The translations under genes were made by a program, and so were the position numbers. A DNA stretch of 64,000 nt, from the NCBI RefSeq assembly GCF_013385985.1, contig NZ_JACAOY010000014.1, positions 112,947 through 176,946 on the forward strand, written 5' to 3'. The notes under the pieces were generated by a model, which saw only the letters and a program-made list of their open reading frames with translations, was not told the DNA's origin and ran no database searches. Positions within the stretch are counted from its first letter, which is position 1. Each line of letters starts with the position of its first letter. Source of the stretch: Pseudomonas sp. B6002 (GTDB lineage Bacteria; Pseudomonadota; Gammaproteobacteria; Pseudomonadales; Pseudomonadaceae). This document shows, piece after piece, positions 1 through 9,199 of the stretch.

Positions 1-749
1 ACGCCGAACAGGCCCTGGGCGCGCGGCTGGCCAACCGGCAGCACGTCGCCGCGCGCTTCGACGCCCTGGCCGAAGTGCTCAACCTGGACGAACCACCGCA
101 GCGCCTGGAGTGCTACGACATCAGCCACTCCAGCGGCGAGGCCACGGTGGCCTCCTGCGTGGTGTTCGGGCCGGAAGGGCCGATCAAGGCCGACTACCGG
201 CGCTACAACATTGAAGGTGTGACGGCGGGCGATGACTACGCCGCCATGCACCAGGCGCTGACTCGGCGCTTCAGCAAGCTGAAGGACGGGGAGGGCAAGC
301 TCCCCGACATCCTGCTGGTGGACGGTGGCAAGGGCCAGTTGTCCATGGCCCGTGACGTGCTCAACGAACTGGCCGTGCCCGACCTGATCCTGCTCGGCGT
401 GGCCAAGGGCGCCACGCGCAAGGCCGGTTTCGAAACGTTGTACTTGAATGATGCCGCCCATGAGTTCACTTTGAAGGGCGACTCACCGGCGCTGCATTTG
501 ATCCAGCAGATCCGCGACGAAGCCCACCGCTTCGCCATTACCGGCCACCGCGCCCGACGTGGCAAAACCCGGCGAACCTCAACCCTGGAAGGGGTGGCGG
601 GGGTAGGGCCGACACGGCGGCGTGACTTGCTTAAACATTTTGGTGGCTTGCAGGAGCTATCCCGTGCCAGCATTGACGAAATAGCCAAAGCACCCGGTAT
701 CAGTAAAAAGCTCGCTGAGTTGATTTATGCCAATCTGCACAGCGAATAG
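1..749 (+). CDS. uvrC: Excinuclease ABC subunit C, C-terminal part (cut by window edge)
   Basis: This is the C-terminal part of UvrC, the nuclease that incises both sides of a lesion in nucleotide excision repair together with UvrA and UvrB. The reading frame is open from base 3, so the gene begins outside the window. Visible are the RNase H-like 5'-incision domain, with [10 protein letters not shown] and [10 protein letters not shown] carrying the acidic metal ligands, and a C-terminal helix-hairpin-helix pair ([29 protein letters not shown]) that binds DNA. In Pseudomonas uvrC normally lies between gacA and pgsA, and pgsA does follow 32 bases later, probably in the same transcript. Confidence 0.97.
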   Translation, partial: AEQALGARLANRQHVAARFDALAEVLNLDEPPQRLECYDISHSSGEATVASCVVFGPEGPIKADYRRYNIEGVTAGDDYAAMHQALTRRFSKLKDGEGKLPDILLVDGGKGQLSMARDVLNELAVPDLILLGVAKGATRKAGFETLYLNDAAHEFTLKGDSPALHLIQQIRDEAHRFAITGHRARRGKTRRTSTLEGVAGVGPTRRRDLLKHFGGLQELSRASIDEIAKAPGISKKLAELIYANLHSE

Positions 750-781
750 AATGCCTTTCCACCTCGTAGCCAGTTGTGCCG

Positions 782-1342
782 ATGAATATCCCTAATCTGA
801 TCACCGTTCTACGCGTCCTGCTTATTCCGATTTTCATTTTGCTGTTCTATTTGCCTTACGAATGGAGCTATGCCGCCTCCAGTTCGGTCTTTGCATTTGC
901 CGCGGCGACCGATTGGCTCGACGGCTACCTGGCACGCCGCCTGGAGCAGAGCACGCCGTTCGGTGCGTTCCTGGACCCGGTGGCCGACAAACTCATGGTC
1001 GCTGTCGCCCTGGTGTTGCTGGTGCAGGAACACGGCAACCTGTGGTTGACCCTGCCGGCTGCCGTGATCATCGGCCGCGAGATCGTCGTCTCGGCCCTGC
1101 GCGAATGGATGGCCGAAATCGGCGCCCGCGCCCACGTGGCCGTGTCCAACCTGGGCAAGTGGAAAACCGCTGCGCAAATGCTGGCACTGGTGATCCTGCT
1201 GGCCAACCCGTCGGACTTCTCCTTCTGGGTCCTGATTGGCTACGCGCTGCTGCTGATCGCGGCCGGCCTGACACTGTGGTCCATGCTCCAATATCTGCGC
1301 GCTGCCTGGCCTCACCTGCGCACCACCGTTGAAAAGAAATAA
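782..1342 (+). CDS. pgsA: CDP-diacylglycerol--glycerol-3-phosphate 3-phosphatidyltransferase
   Basis: An inner-membrane enzyme making phosphatidylglycerol phosphate from CDP-diacylglycerol and glycerol-3-phosphate, the committed step to phosphatidylglycerol and cardiolipin. The 186-residue product has the CDP-alcohol phosphotransferase signature in full (DGYLAR, eight residues, then [10 protein letters not shown]) and about five hydrophobic segments, the usual size for PgsA. ATG at 782 is chosen over the in-frame GTG two codons upstream because the protein then begins MNIPNLIT, as PgsA proteins do. It follows uvrC closely and precedes a tRNA gene. Confidence 0.97.
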   Translation: MNIPNLITVLRVLLIPIFILLFYLPYEWSYAASSSVFAFAAATDWLDGYLARRLEQSTPFGAFLDPVADKLMVAVALVLLVQEHGNLWLTLPAAVIIGREIVVSALREWMAEIGARAHVAVSNLGKWKTAAQMLALVILLANPSDFSFWVLIGYALLLIAAGLTLWSMLQYLRAAWPHLRTTVEKK

Positions 1343-1362
1343 AACTTTTTTGAATCAAGCGG

Positions 1363-1390
1363 TTGACGAGTTCTGAGATTTCTATAGAAT
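1363..1390 (+). promoter_or_regulatory. Sigma-70 promoter of tRNA-Gly
   Basis: TTGACG (1363-1368) and TAGAAT (1385-1390) are separated by 16 bp and end 12 bases before the mature tRNA 5' end. This fits a strong housekeeping promoter with a short 5' leader. Confidence 0.75.
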
Positions 1391-1402
1391 GCGCATCACC
1401 AA

Positions 1403-1478
<76 letters not shown>

Positions 1479-1487
1479 AGCATTACG

Positions 1488-1519
1488 AAAAAAGCCACTC
1501 TAACGAGTGGCTTTTTTTT
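1488..1519 (+). terminator. Rho-independent terminator after tRNA-Gly
   Basis: An A-run, then GCCACTC / GAGTGGC with loop TAAC, followed by eight T residues. Because of the A-run it could also act on the minus strand. Confidence 0.9.
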
Positions 1520-1538
1520 GCCTGCGATTTATGGAAGG

Positions 1539-1560
1539 AGACGCTTTGGCGTCTTTTTTT
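1539..1560 (+). terminator. Second small terminator-like hairpin
   Basis: AGACGC and GCGTCT pair around loop TTTG, followed directly by seven T residues. It looks like a backup terminator for the tRNA transcript, 20 bases after the first. Confidence 0.6.
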
Positions 1561-1599
1561 GTTTTCGTGGAAATCTCTGACACACAGCGCGCATCGGCC

Positions 1600-2340
1600 T
1601 CAAGCGTTCACGCCACCATCGACCAGCAAACCTGCACCGGTGATCTGCCGGGCGCCAGGGCCGGCAAGGAAGGTGACCGCCGCCGCAACGTCTTCGCTGG
1701 TGCCGTAGTGGCCCAGCGCGATGCCGGCCTTGCTCGCAGCCGCTTTCTCGCTGTCGGCGGGGTTCATGTCGGTGTCGGTGGGGCCTGGGTGAACAATATT
1801 GACCGTAATGCCGCGCGGCCCTAGGTCGCGGGCCAGGCCTTGGGTGAAGGCGATCAGTGCGGATTTGCTCATGGAGTAAATGCTCAGGCCGGCTGCGGGA
1901 ACCTGCTCGGCCAGGCAACTGCCCAGGTTGATGATACGACCGCCGTCCGGCAGGTGCGCCAAGGCAGCCTGGCTGGCGAGGATGACGGACTTGATGTTGA
2001 CGTCGATCACCGCATCAAGCGTGGCCAAGTTCAGGGTTTCCAGCGTGCCGTACTGAAAAATGCCGGCGTTGTTGACCAGTATGTCCAACCCGCCGAGCGC
2101 CTCTGCAGCCTGGTCTACCGAGTTCTTCACCGCTTGCGCGTCGGCGCTGTCGGCCTGCAAGGCGAAGGCCTTGCGCCCGGCCGCCTTGATTTGTGCCACA
2201 ACGGCTTCAGCCTTTTCCCGCGAGCGTTCGTAAGTAATCACCACGTCGGCCCCTTCTGCTGCCAGTGCCAGTGCAATCGCCTTGCCGATACCACGGCTTG
2301 CGCCCGTTACCAGGGCGCGTTTTCCGTTGAGAGTGGTCAT
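1600..2340 (-). CDS. SDR family NAD(P)-dependent oxidoreductase
   Basis: A 246-residue classical short-chain dehydrogenase/reductase. It has the TGASRGIG nucleotide-binding motif near residue 13, NNAG in the central sheet, catalytic Ser and YSMSK, and the PGPTDTDM loop after the active site. FabG-like members of this kind reduce or oxidise small carbonyl compounds; the substrate cannot be read from sequence. ATG at 2340 gives MTTLNGKRALVTG; an upstream in-frame start would add 22 unrelated residues. It is divergent from a TetR gene 102 bases away, which very likely controls it. Confidence 0.9.
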   Translation of the reverse strand: MTTLNGKRALVTGASRGIGKAIALALAAEGADVVITYERSREKAEAVVAQIKAAGRKAFALQADSADAQAVKNSVDQAAEALGGLDILVNNAGIFQYGTLETLNLATLDAVIDVNIKSVILASQAALAHLPDGGRIINLGSCLAEQVPAAGLSIYSMSKSALIAFTQGLARDLGPRGITVNIVHPGPTDTDMNPADSEKAAASKAGIALGHYGTSEDVAAAVTFLAGPGARQITGAGLLVDGGVNA

Positions 2341-2442
2341 GTGAACTGCCTTTCTGTGTTGATCGTTATATAAATATGCTGAGGTTGTTCCAGGGCTGTC
2401 AATCAATTACTGTGGTGATCGATACAGAAATAGGAGTTATCC

Positions 2443-3045
2443 ATGTCTACCCGAGGTCGTCCACGCAATTTCGACCGTGATCAAGCGCTTGATGCCGCGA
2501 TGACGCTGTTCTGGGAAAAAGGCTACAGCGCAACGTCGATTTCAGAGCTGTGCAGCGCGATGGACATCGGCTCCCCAAGCCTGTACGCCGCGTTCACCAG
2601 CAAGGAGGCGCTGTACGTCGAGGCGGTGACGCGCTATCGGGAGGTCGTCACCCCGTCGATCTGGAAACCGGTGTATGAGGTTTCGCCTGTGCGTGAGGCG
2701 GTTGAGCAGTTCCTGATGGAGTCCGCTGACGTGCTCACATTGAAAGGCCGGCCGGGTGGCTGCATGGTGACCCTGTCAAATGTCGGCAGTGAAGGGCCGC
2801 AATCCCTTGGCTGCTGGGTACAGGATCTGCGTCAAACAGGCGTGATGAAACTTGAAGAGCGAATCGCCGAGGCTGTTACCGAGGGAGAGTTGCCCGCCGA
2901 CACCGATGTTCAGACCTTCGCCAGGTTCATCATTGGCGTACAGCAGGGCATGTCGGTGCAGGCTCGGGATGGGGCCTCTCGCGAAAGTTTGCAGCACGTG
3001 GTGCGGTTGGCGATGACGGTCTGGCCAGTGTGTATTGAAGGCTGA
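2443..3045 (+). CDS. TetR family transcriptional regulator
   Basis: A 200-residue repressor-type protein. The N-terminal helix-turn-helix spans about residues 10-50 (ALDAAMTLFWEKGYSATSISEL, then SLYAAFTSKEALY) and is followed by an all-helical ligand domain. The sequence resembles the AcrR/YxaF-like subgroup in which the divergent neighbour is the target. AGGAG lies seven bases before the ATG. The divergent SDR gene at 2340 shares the intergenic region, so an operator should lie in 2341-2442; no convincing palindrome stood out there. Confidence 0.9.
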   Translation: MSTRGRPRNFDRDQALDAAMTLFWEKGYSATSISELCSAMDIGSPSLYAAFTSKEALYVEAVTRYREVVTPSIWKPVYEVSPVREAVEQFLMESADVLTLKGRPGGCMVTLSNVGSEGPQSLGCWVQDLRQTGVMKLEERIAEAVTEGELPADTDVQTFARFIIGVQQGMSVQARDGASRESLQHVVRLAMTVWPVCIEG

Positions 3046-3127
3046 GCTAAGGTACAGGGCGCCGGCAATTTTTTTTAACAGGCAGGCTCTTCACGACTGA
3101 GTTGTATGAACCGGGAGCGTTTCAGCC

Positions 3128-3430
3128 ATGGACAAAAAAATGAATGATTTAGACATTGCAGAAATCCCTTATGAGAGTGGAGTGATTCATTTCAGATACT
3201 CCCGCTACCTGGCAAACGATGGTAGCCGCTGGGTTCGCCACGGACTGTTCAGGGCCTTCCATGAAAATGGCAGCCTGGCTTCAGAGGGGACTTATGTAGA
3301 CGGCGTCGAACAGGGAAATTGGATTGACTATCACGAAAACGGTGCAGTCGCCGCGAAAGGAGCTTATGACAAGGGACTGGAAGTAGGAGAGTGGGCGTTC
3401 TGGGGCGCTGATGGGATGCGGCAGTGTTGA
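3128..3430 (+). CDS. Small MORN-repeat-like protein (YwqK-type)
   Basis: A 100-residue acidic, soluble protein without signal peptide. Residues 46-95 hold two or three copies of a MORN-variant pattern (HGLFRAFHENGSLASEGTYV, GNWIDYHENGAVAAKGAY, GEWAFWGADG). Such repeats occur in proteins annotated as YwqK-family antitoxins and in immunity-like proteins beside polymorphic toxins, but no toxin is visible here. GGAG sits nine bases before the ATG. The function is unknown; it may pair with the next gene 99 bases downstream. Confidence 0.7.
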   Translation: MDKKMNDLDIAEIPYESGVIHFRYSRYLANDGSRWVRHGLFRAFHENGSLASEGTYVDGVEQGNWIDYHENGAVAAKGAYDKGLEVGEWAFWGADGMRQC

Positions 3431-3529
3431 CGGTGTGATTGCAGTACATACGGTCTGGTTAAGTTGATGTGATCAAAAGCAATCTGGCGTTAGCGTTGGT
3501 TTCCTGTGATTTTCTAAAGGGATTTGGAT

Positions 3530-3958
3530 ATGAGCACTCAACTTGATAGCGCCCTGCACGAGCAAATAAAACAGCATTCACGCGTGGGTGACGCGTTGGC
3601 TGAACAAGGAAGGTACGAGGCTGCAATCGCCGAATACAACACTGCGTGGCAGTGGGTGCCTGAGCCAAAAAACGACTGGGAAGCTTCAACCTGGATTCTG
3701 GCGGCAATAGCCGACGCCTGTTTTCTGTCGGGCTACAAGGGGTCTGCGCGTGATGCGTTGCAGTATGCGATGACCTGTCCTGGTGCCATCGGTAACCCCT
3801 TTCTGCACCTGCGGCTTGGGCAGGTTTATCTCGATGAAGGGCAAGAGGACCGTGCGGCAGACGAGTTGATGCGGGCCTACATGGGCGCTGGAGCAGACAT
3901 TTTTGCCAATGAAAGTCCGCACTACTTCAACTTTCTAAAAACACGCGCCACTTTGTAA
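3530..3958 (+). CDS. Small TPR-like protein
   Basis: A 142-residue soluble helical protein. The stretches AEQGRYEAAIAEYNTAWQ and LRLGQVYLDEGQEDRAADEL look like tetratricopeptide helices, which mediate protein contacts. ATG at 3530 is preferred to the in-frame TTG at 3524 because AAAGG lies nine bases upstream of the ATG. It has no signal peptide or membrane segment. Its partner is unknown. It is followed by a REP pair shared with the convergent LysR gene. Confidence 0.7.
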   Translation: MSTQLDSALHEQIKQHSRVGDALAEQGRYEAAIAEYNTAWQWVPEPKNDWEASTWILAAIADACFLSGYKGSARDALQYAMTCPGAIGNPFLHLRLGQVYLDEGQEDRAADELMRAYMGAGADIFANESPHYFNFLKTRATL

Positions 3959-3981
3959 ACAAGTACACCCCGCCCCCATCC

Positions 3982-4072
3982 TGTAGTGAGCGGACTCGCC
4001 CCGCGCCGCGGTGTACCTGACGCCCAAGGTTCATCTGACACACCGCGGCGCGGGGCTAGCCCGCTCACTACA
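3982..4072. repeat. REP inverted pair (TAGTGAGCGGG type)
   Basis: Two REP units in opposite orientation, beginning TGTAGTGAGCGGACTCGCC and ending CTAGCCCGCTCACTACA, with GC-rich centres. They lie between the convergent TPR-like and LysR genes and would form a long hairpin in either transcript. The right unit contains the stop codon of the LysR gene (4068-4070). Confidence 0.9.
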
Positions 4073-4982
4073 AGCCTTCGGGGTTGGCATCCTGTTGCTG
4101 TAGCGCATCGGCCAGGAAGTCGAGGAACACCCGTACCCGTGGCGGCAGGTGGCGGCGGCTGGGGAACACGGCGTTGAGAAACAGGTAGTCGTTGGCGTAA
4201 GGCTCCAGCAGGGCGATCAGGCGACCGTCGCGCAGGTCGTCCTGAATATCCCACAACGCCTTGAGCACTATGCCGCTGCCGCCCACCGCCCAATCATGGA
4301 TCACCTCGGCGTTGTTGCTGAGCAGGGTGCCCTTGATCTGCACCTCCAGCCCATGGCCGTTTTCCTGGAAGGTCCAGCGATCAAAGATACGCCGGCCACG
4401 CACCAGGCGCAGGCAGTCGTGGTGCAGCAGGTCCTGGGGCGTCTGCGGCGTGCCGTGCTGCGCCAGGTAGTCAGGTGACGCGCACACCACGCGGCGGCTG
4501 GACAGCAAGCGGCGGCTGACCATGCCGGTGTCGCTGGGGTTGTCGGTCAACAGGCCTACATCCAAGTCGTCACCCGCTACGTCGGCGGGTGAATCGGAGA
4601 GCAGCAGTTCTACGGTGATACGCGGGTAGCGCTTGGAAAACTCGGCAATCAGCGGTGCAATTCGCCGTCGGCCGATTTCCAGGGGCGCACCTACGCGGAT
4701 ATGCCCGTGGGGCGTCTCCAGCCGTGTGCCCACTTCGGCCACCGCCGCGTCCAGCTCGTCGAGAATGAACAGCCCGCGCTCGTGCAGCAGCGCACCTTCT
4801 TCCGTCAGGCTGAAATGCCGCGAACCCCGGTTGATCAGCCGCACGCCCAAGCGGCTTTCCAGACCCGACAGGCGCCGGCTCACGGCAGGCAGTGAACTGT
4901 GCAGGCGCCGTGCCGCCTCCGACAGGCTGCCCGCCGCCACGATGCGCACGAACAACCGCAGGTCACTGATCTCGTTCGCCAT
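4068..4982 (-). CDS. LysR family regulator, divergent from efflux operon
   Basis: A 304-residue LysR-type regulator. The winged helix-turn-helix is at residues 1-65 (LRLFVRIVAAGSLSEAARRL, then AVSRRLSGLESRLG) and the effector-binding domain follows. GGAAGT lies just ahead of ATG 4982, which is preferred to a start seven codons earlier. It is divergent from an EmrAB-like efflux operon whose first codon is 135 bases away, so control of that operon is likely. The last codon is TTG followed by TAG, and that TAG belongs to the REP element at the 3' end. Confidence 0.92.
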   Translation of the reverse strand: MANEISDLRLFVRIVAAGSLSEAARRLHSSLPAVSRRLSGLESRLGVRLINRGSRHFSLTEEGALLHERGLFILDELDAAVAEVGTRLETPHGHIRVGAPLEIGRRRIAPLIAEFSKRYPRITVELLLSDSPADVAGDDLDVGLLTDNPSDTGMVSRRLLSSRRVVCASPDYLAQHGTPQTPQDLLHHDCLRLVRGRRIFDRWTFQENGHGLEVQIKGTLLSNNAEVIHDWAVGGSGIVLKALWDIQDDLRDGRLIALLEPYANDYLFLNAVFPSRRHLPPRVRVFLDFLADALQQQDANPEGL

Positions 4983-5117
4983 ACTTCCTTCCTTTTTTTG
5001 CAAGGATGCCTTGATTTTTTAACGGCTACCCAGCCGCTCGCATCCTCATCAGACTGCCACCAACCCCGCTCTTAGCCAAGCCTTGAGCCCGATTCTGTTC
5101 ATCTAGCGAGCCTCACC

Positions 5118-6212
5118 GTGAGCCATCTCAATTCTCACTCCGAAGACACTTCTGTTTCCACTGGACGCAAACAATGGGCGCGCCTTGCGCTGTTTCTGGT
5201 CGCTCTCGTGATCATCGCCCTGGTGCTGCTTCAAGGGTTTTATTACTGGCGCGATGGGCGCTTTATCGAAAGCACCGACGACGCCTACCTCAAGGCCGAT
5301 TCCACCGTGATCGCGCCCAAGGTCGGCGGTTACATCAGCGCACTGCTGGTCAACGACAACCAGCCGGTCAAGGCCGGCCAACTGTTGGCGACCATTGACG
5401 ACCGCGACCTGCACAACGCCCTCGACGACGCCCGTGCCAACGTCGCGGCGGCAACGGCGGCCGTTGCGCAACTGGACGCCCAGGTCATCGCGCAGGCTTC
5501 GCTGATTCGCCAGGCCGATGCTCGCGTGGCTGCCGCCTCGGCGACGTTGAGCCTGTCGCGGCGCAACGACACGCGGCGCCAGGCAATGGCGCGGGTCGGC
5601 TTTGGGTCCAACGAGCAGGCCGATAACGCCACCACCGACGCCAAGGCGCAGAGCGCCAATCTGGAGGGGTTGCAAGCTGCTGCGCTGAGCGCCCGCCAGC
5701 ACGTGGATGTTCTTGCCCGTCAGCGAGAACGTGCAGTGGCGCGCCGAGACGCTGCCCAAGCCCAGCGTAACCAGGCCGAACTAAACCTGAGCTACACCCG
5801 CGTGGTGGCGCCGGTGGACGGCACCGTCGCGGCACGCAGCGTGCGCAGCGGGCAGTTGGTGCAACCGGGCACACAGTTGATGGCGCTGGTGCCGCTGGCA
5901 CAGGTGTATGTGGTCGCCAACTTCAAGGAAACCCAACTGCTCAATGTGCACCCCGGTGAGTCGGTGCGGGTCAGCGTCGACACCTTTCCCGACCACGACC
6001 TGAGCGCCACCGTCGACACCCTGGCCCCGGCCAGCGGCGCGGAATTCAGCTTGCTGCCACCGGACAACGCCACGGGTAATTTCACCAAGATCGTGCAGCG
6101 CATCCCGGTGAAGATCGTTTTCAGCGACGCGGGTGAACTGGCCGGGCGCCTGCGCCCGGGCATGTCCGTGACCGCCGCCATCGATACCCGGGCGCCACGC
6201 CATGAACCATGA
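5118..6212 (+). CDS. HlyD/EmrA-type periplasmic adaptor of efflux pump
   Basis: A 364-residue membrane fusion protein linking the inner-membrane transporter to the outer-membrane channel. There is a cytoplasmic tail, one membrane helix at about residues 20-40, the N-terminal lipoyl half (STVIAPKVGGYI), a long alpha-helical hairpin rich in Ala/Arg/Gln (about 105-220), and the second lipoyl half (YTRVVAPVDGTVAARSV). The start is GTG at 5118. The stop overlaps the start of the transporter gene by 11 bases, showing tight coupling. Substrates cannot be deduced. Confidence 0.92.
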   Translation: MSHLNSHSEDTSVSTGRKQWARLALFLVALVIIALVLLQGFYYWRDGRFIESTDDAYLKADSTVIAPKVGGYISALLVNDNQPVKAGQLLATIDDRDLHNALDDARANVAAATAAVAQLDAQVIAQASLIRQADARVAAASATLSLSRRNDTRRQAMARVGFGSNEQADNATTDAKAQSANLEGLQAAALSARQHVDVLARQRERAVARRDAAQAQRNQAELNLSYTRVVAPVDGTVAARSVRSGQLVQPGTQLMALVPLAQVYVVANFKETQLLNVHPGESVRVSVDTFPDHDLSATVDTLAPASGAEFSLLPPDNATGNFTKIVQRIPVKIVFSDAGELAGRLRPGMSVTAAIDTRAPRHEP

Positions 6213-7755
6213 TCCTGTGAGCCTGCGCACCTGGGTGGCGGTGGTCGGCGCCGCGCTCGGCGCGTTCCTGGCGATCCTCAACATCCAGATCGTCAGCTCG
6301 TCCTTGAGCGATATCCAGGGCGCCATCGGTGCCGGCTCCGATGAAGGCGGCTGGATCACCACCGCCTACCTGGTCGCGGAAATCATCGTGATCCCCATGA
6401 GCGGCTGGCTGGCGCGGGTCTTCTCGACGCGCACGTACTTGCTGACCAACACCGTGCTGTTTTTGATCCTCACGGTGGCCTGCGCCTTTGCCAAGAACCT
6501 GGGGCAGATGATCGTGGTGCGCGCCATGCAGGGCTTCGCCGGGGGCGTGCTGATTCCCTTGGCGTTCTCCATCATCATGACGCGCCTGCCGCCGTCCAAG
6601 CATGCGATCGGCCTGTCGATCTATTCGGTCTCGGCGATCTTCGCCCCGTCCATCGGGCCGGTGATCGGCGGCTACTTCAACCAGACCTTCGGCTGGCAGT
6701 CGATCTTCTACGTCAACCTGCTGCCCGGCTCGATCATGCTCGGCCTGTTGTGGTTTGCCCTGGACGCCGAACCGCGCCAGCTACACCTGCTGCGCACGGG
6801 GGACTGGTGGGGCATTCTCAGCATTGCGATTGGCCTGGGTTGCCTTGAAACGGTGCTGGAAGAGGGCGAGAAGGATGACTGGTTCGGCTCGCCCTTCATC
6901 GTGCGCCTCAGCCTGATCGCGGCGGTGGCCCTGGGCGTGTTTGTGTGCGTGCAACTGCGCCGGCGCAATCCGCTGCTGCAATTGCGCCTACTGGCGCGGC
7001 GCAACTTCGGCCTGGGTACCTTGGCCAACTTCTTCTTTGGCCTGTCGATGTACACCTGGGTGTACATCATTCCCCTGTATTTGGCGCGTATCCATGGCTA
7101 CAACTCCGAGCAGGTCGGCTATGTATTGATCTGGATCGGCATCCCGCAATTGCTCATGCTGCCGCTGGTGCCCGCGCTGATGCGGCGCTTCGACCCACGC
7201 AAGCTGGTGGCGGTGGGGTATTTGATCCTGATCGCGGGCAGCTTGCTGGCCACGAACCTGTCGATGAGTTTTGCCGGCCCGCAGTTCATTGCCTCCAGCT
7301 TGATCCGCGCCCTGGGCCAGGTGCTGGTGATGACGCCACTGTCGGCCATCGCCGTGGCGGGGATCGAGCGCGAACACGCAGGCTCCGCCGCCGCGCTGTT
7401 CAACATGACCCGCAACCTCGGTGGCGCCATCGGCATCGCAGTGTTGCAGACCTTCATGAGCAACAGCGGCAAATACCATTCCGACGTAATCACCCCGCAG
7501 GTGTCGTTGCTCAATGACGCTACCCGGCAACGGCTCGATGCGTTGACCCAGTGGTTTCTTGCGCGCGGCATCAGCGACCCGGAACTGGCCCGCCATCAGG
7601 CCATCGTCGACGTCGGCCGATTGATCCGCCGCGAGGCGTCGATCCTCGCGTTCAGCGACACCATCATTTTGCAGAGTGCATTGCTGGGGCTTGCCTTCCT
7701 CGCCGTGCTTTTGCTGAAAAAAACCAGAACCGGCAACACCGGTGAGGCGCACTGA
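6202..7755 (+). CDS. DHA2 family drug:proton antiporter (EmrB-like)
   Basis: A 517-residue major facilitator with about 14 hydrophobic segments, the DHA2 topology. The loop motif GWLARVFSTRTYLLTNT and the fifth-helix antiporter motif (SIGPVIGGYF) are visible. It exports amphipathic compounds in exchange for protons and works with the preceding adaptor and following outer-membrane lipoprotein as a tripartite pump. It overlaps the adaptor gene by 11 bases and ends one base before the next gene, so all three form one operon. Confidence 0.92.
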   Translation: MNHDPVSLRTWVAVVGAALGAFLAILNIQIVSSSLSDIQGAIGAGSDEGGWITTAYLVAEIIVIPMSGWLARVFSTRTYLLTNTVLFLILTVACAFAKNLGQMIVVRAMQGFAGGVLIPLAFSIIMTRLPPSKHAIGLSIYSVSAIFAPSIGPVIGGYFNQTFGWQSIFYVNLLPGSIMLGLLWFALDAEPRQLHLLRTGDWWGILSIAIGLGCLETVLEEGEKDDWFGSPFIVRLSLIAAVALGVFVCVQLRRRNPLLQLRLLARRNFGLGTLANFFFGLSMYTWVYIIPLYLARIHGYNSEQVGYVLIWIGIPQLLMLPLVPALMRRFDPRKLVAVGYLILIAGSLLATNLSMSFAGPQFIASSLIRALGQVLVMTPLSAIAVAGIEREHAGSAAALFNMTRNLGGAIGIAVLQTFMSNSGKYHSDVITPQVSLLNDATRQRLDALTQWFLARGISDPELARHQAIVDVGRLIRREASILAFSDTIILQSALLGLAFLAVLLLKKTRTGNTGEAH

Positions 7756-7756
7756 C

Positions 7757-9199
7757 ATGAATACTTCCTTCACACCCTTCACCCTGTTGCTGATAAGCCT
7801 GGCGCTGGCCGGCTGCACGGTCGGCCCGGATTACTCGGCGCCCCAGCCACCCGAAGAGCAACACTACCTCGCCAACTCGCGCCAGGAGGTGCAACTCAAC
7901 AGCGGCCAGGTGCTGCGTGAAGACTGGTGGACCTTGCTGGGCTCCCCCGACCTCAACCGCACCGTCGACCGCGCCCTGGCGCAGAACGGCGCGCTGGTGA
8001 TCGCCCGCGCCAACCTGGCCAAAGCCCGGGAAGGCGTGGCGATGGCCGACGGTGGGCGGTTACCGCAGGTCGATGTCGGCGCCAGCGCGGGTCGGACCAA
8101 GGTCGGCGCCACGGCGTTCGGGCCTCAGGCCGAGGACTTTCCGTTGTTCTCGGCCTATGGCGGCGGGCTGCGCGCCACCTATGACCTGGACCTGTTCGGC
8201 GGCGAGCGGCGCCAGGTTGAAATGGCCTCGGCCAATGTGCAGGTGGAGCAACAGGCACTGAATGCAGCGCGCCTGGAAGTCGCCGGCAACAGCGTGGGCG
8301 CCGTGCTGCGCATGGCCGTGCTGAACGGGCAGGTCCAGGCCGTCTCCTCGGTGATCGAGGCCGATCAGCAGACCCTCGACCGCGTGCAACAGGCGGCCAA
8401 GGCCGGTGTGGCTTCAACCTTGGACGTGAGTTTGGCGCAAAGCCAGCTTGACCGAGACCGCGCACGCCTGCCGGTGCTGGCCCAGGCACTGGCGGTCAAT
8501 CGCGGCGTGTTGACCACCCTGGTCGGCGCCACCGAAACGCGCTGGACCGCACCGGACTTCGATTTGGCCTCCCTCCAGCTGCCTGAACAGGTCCCCGTGG
8601 CGGTGCCCTCTGAGCTGATACGCCTGCGCCCGGATATCCGCGCTGCCGAGGCCCGTTTGCAGGCAGCCAACGCCTGGGTCGGAGTGACCACGGCAGACCT
8701 GTACCCGCACCTGACCCTGAGCGCCAGCCTGAGTGACGAAGCCTTGTTTTCCGGCCCCGCCAGCTCTGCCTGGAGCCTGCTCGGCGGGCTGGCCGGCCCG
8801 GTGTTCCATGGCGGCACGTTATCGGCGCGCCAACGGGCGGCCGAAGATGCCTACCAGGGCGCATTCGCGGCCTATCAGCAGACGGTATTGCGCGCGTTTC
8901 AGCAGGTCGCTGTCAGCCTGCACGGCCTGCAAAACGCCGCGGATGAAGCGCGTGCCGAGCAACAGGCCCTCGACTCGGCCACTGCTGCGCTGCGCCTGAC
9001 CCAACAGGCGTATCAAGTAGGCAGCGCTGGCCTGCTGCAAGTGGTGCAGGCCCAGCGCACCCAACAACTGGCGCAGGTGCAATGGGTGCAAGCCCGTGGC
9101 AAGCGGTACCAGGAGACCGTCAATCTGTTCCTGGCGATGGGCGGTGGGCAGGGAGCCACACCGTCACACACAACCCCCGCTGCGCCCCCTCATCGCTGA
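7757..9199 (+). CDS. NodT-family outer membrane efflux lipoprotein
   Basis: A 480-residue outer-membrane factor forming the exit duct of the tripartite pump. The signal peptide ends in the lipobox LAGC with Cys at residue 20, followed by TVGPDYSAP, the typical start of OprM/NodT lipoproteins. Two long helical OEP repeats follow, with the RLRPDIRAAEARLQAANA motif near residue 300. Start ATG 7757 comes right after the transporter stop. Its last 80 bases overlap tail-to-tail with the histidine kinase gene on the other strand. Confidence 0.93.
   Translation: MNTSFTPFTLLLISLALAGCTVGPDYSAPQPPEEQHYLANSRQEVQLNSGQVLREDWWTLLGSPDLNRTVDRALAQNGALVIARANLAKAREGVAMADGGRLPQVDVGASAGRTKVGATAFGPQAEDFPLFSAYGGGLRATYDLDLFGGERRQVEMASANVQVEQQALNAARLEVAGNSVGAVLRMAVLNGQVQAVSSVIEADQQTLDRVQQAAKAGVASTLDVSLAQSQLDRDRARLPVLAQALAVNRGVLTTLVGATETRWTAPDFDLASLQLPEQVPVAVPSELIRLRPDIRAAEARLQAANAWVGVTTADLYPHLTLSASLSDEALFSGPASSAWSLLGGLAGPVFHGGTLSARQRAAEDAYQGAFAAYQQTVLRAFQQVAVSLHGLQNAADEARAEQQALDSATAALRLTQQAYQVGSAGLLQVVQAQRTQQLAQVQWVQARGKRYQETVNLFLAMGGGQGATPSHTTPAAPPHR

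Noticed and set aside
3046-3127. Terminator after TetR from the GGCGCCGGC and T8 stretch
   Set aside because: The GC part does not fold into a stem of more than three or four base pairs next to the T-run.
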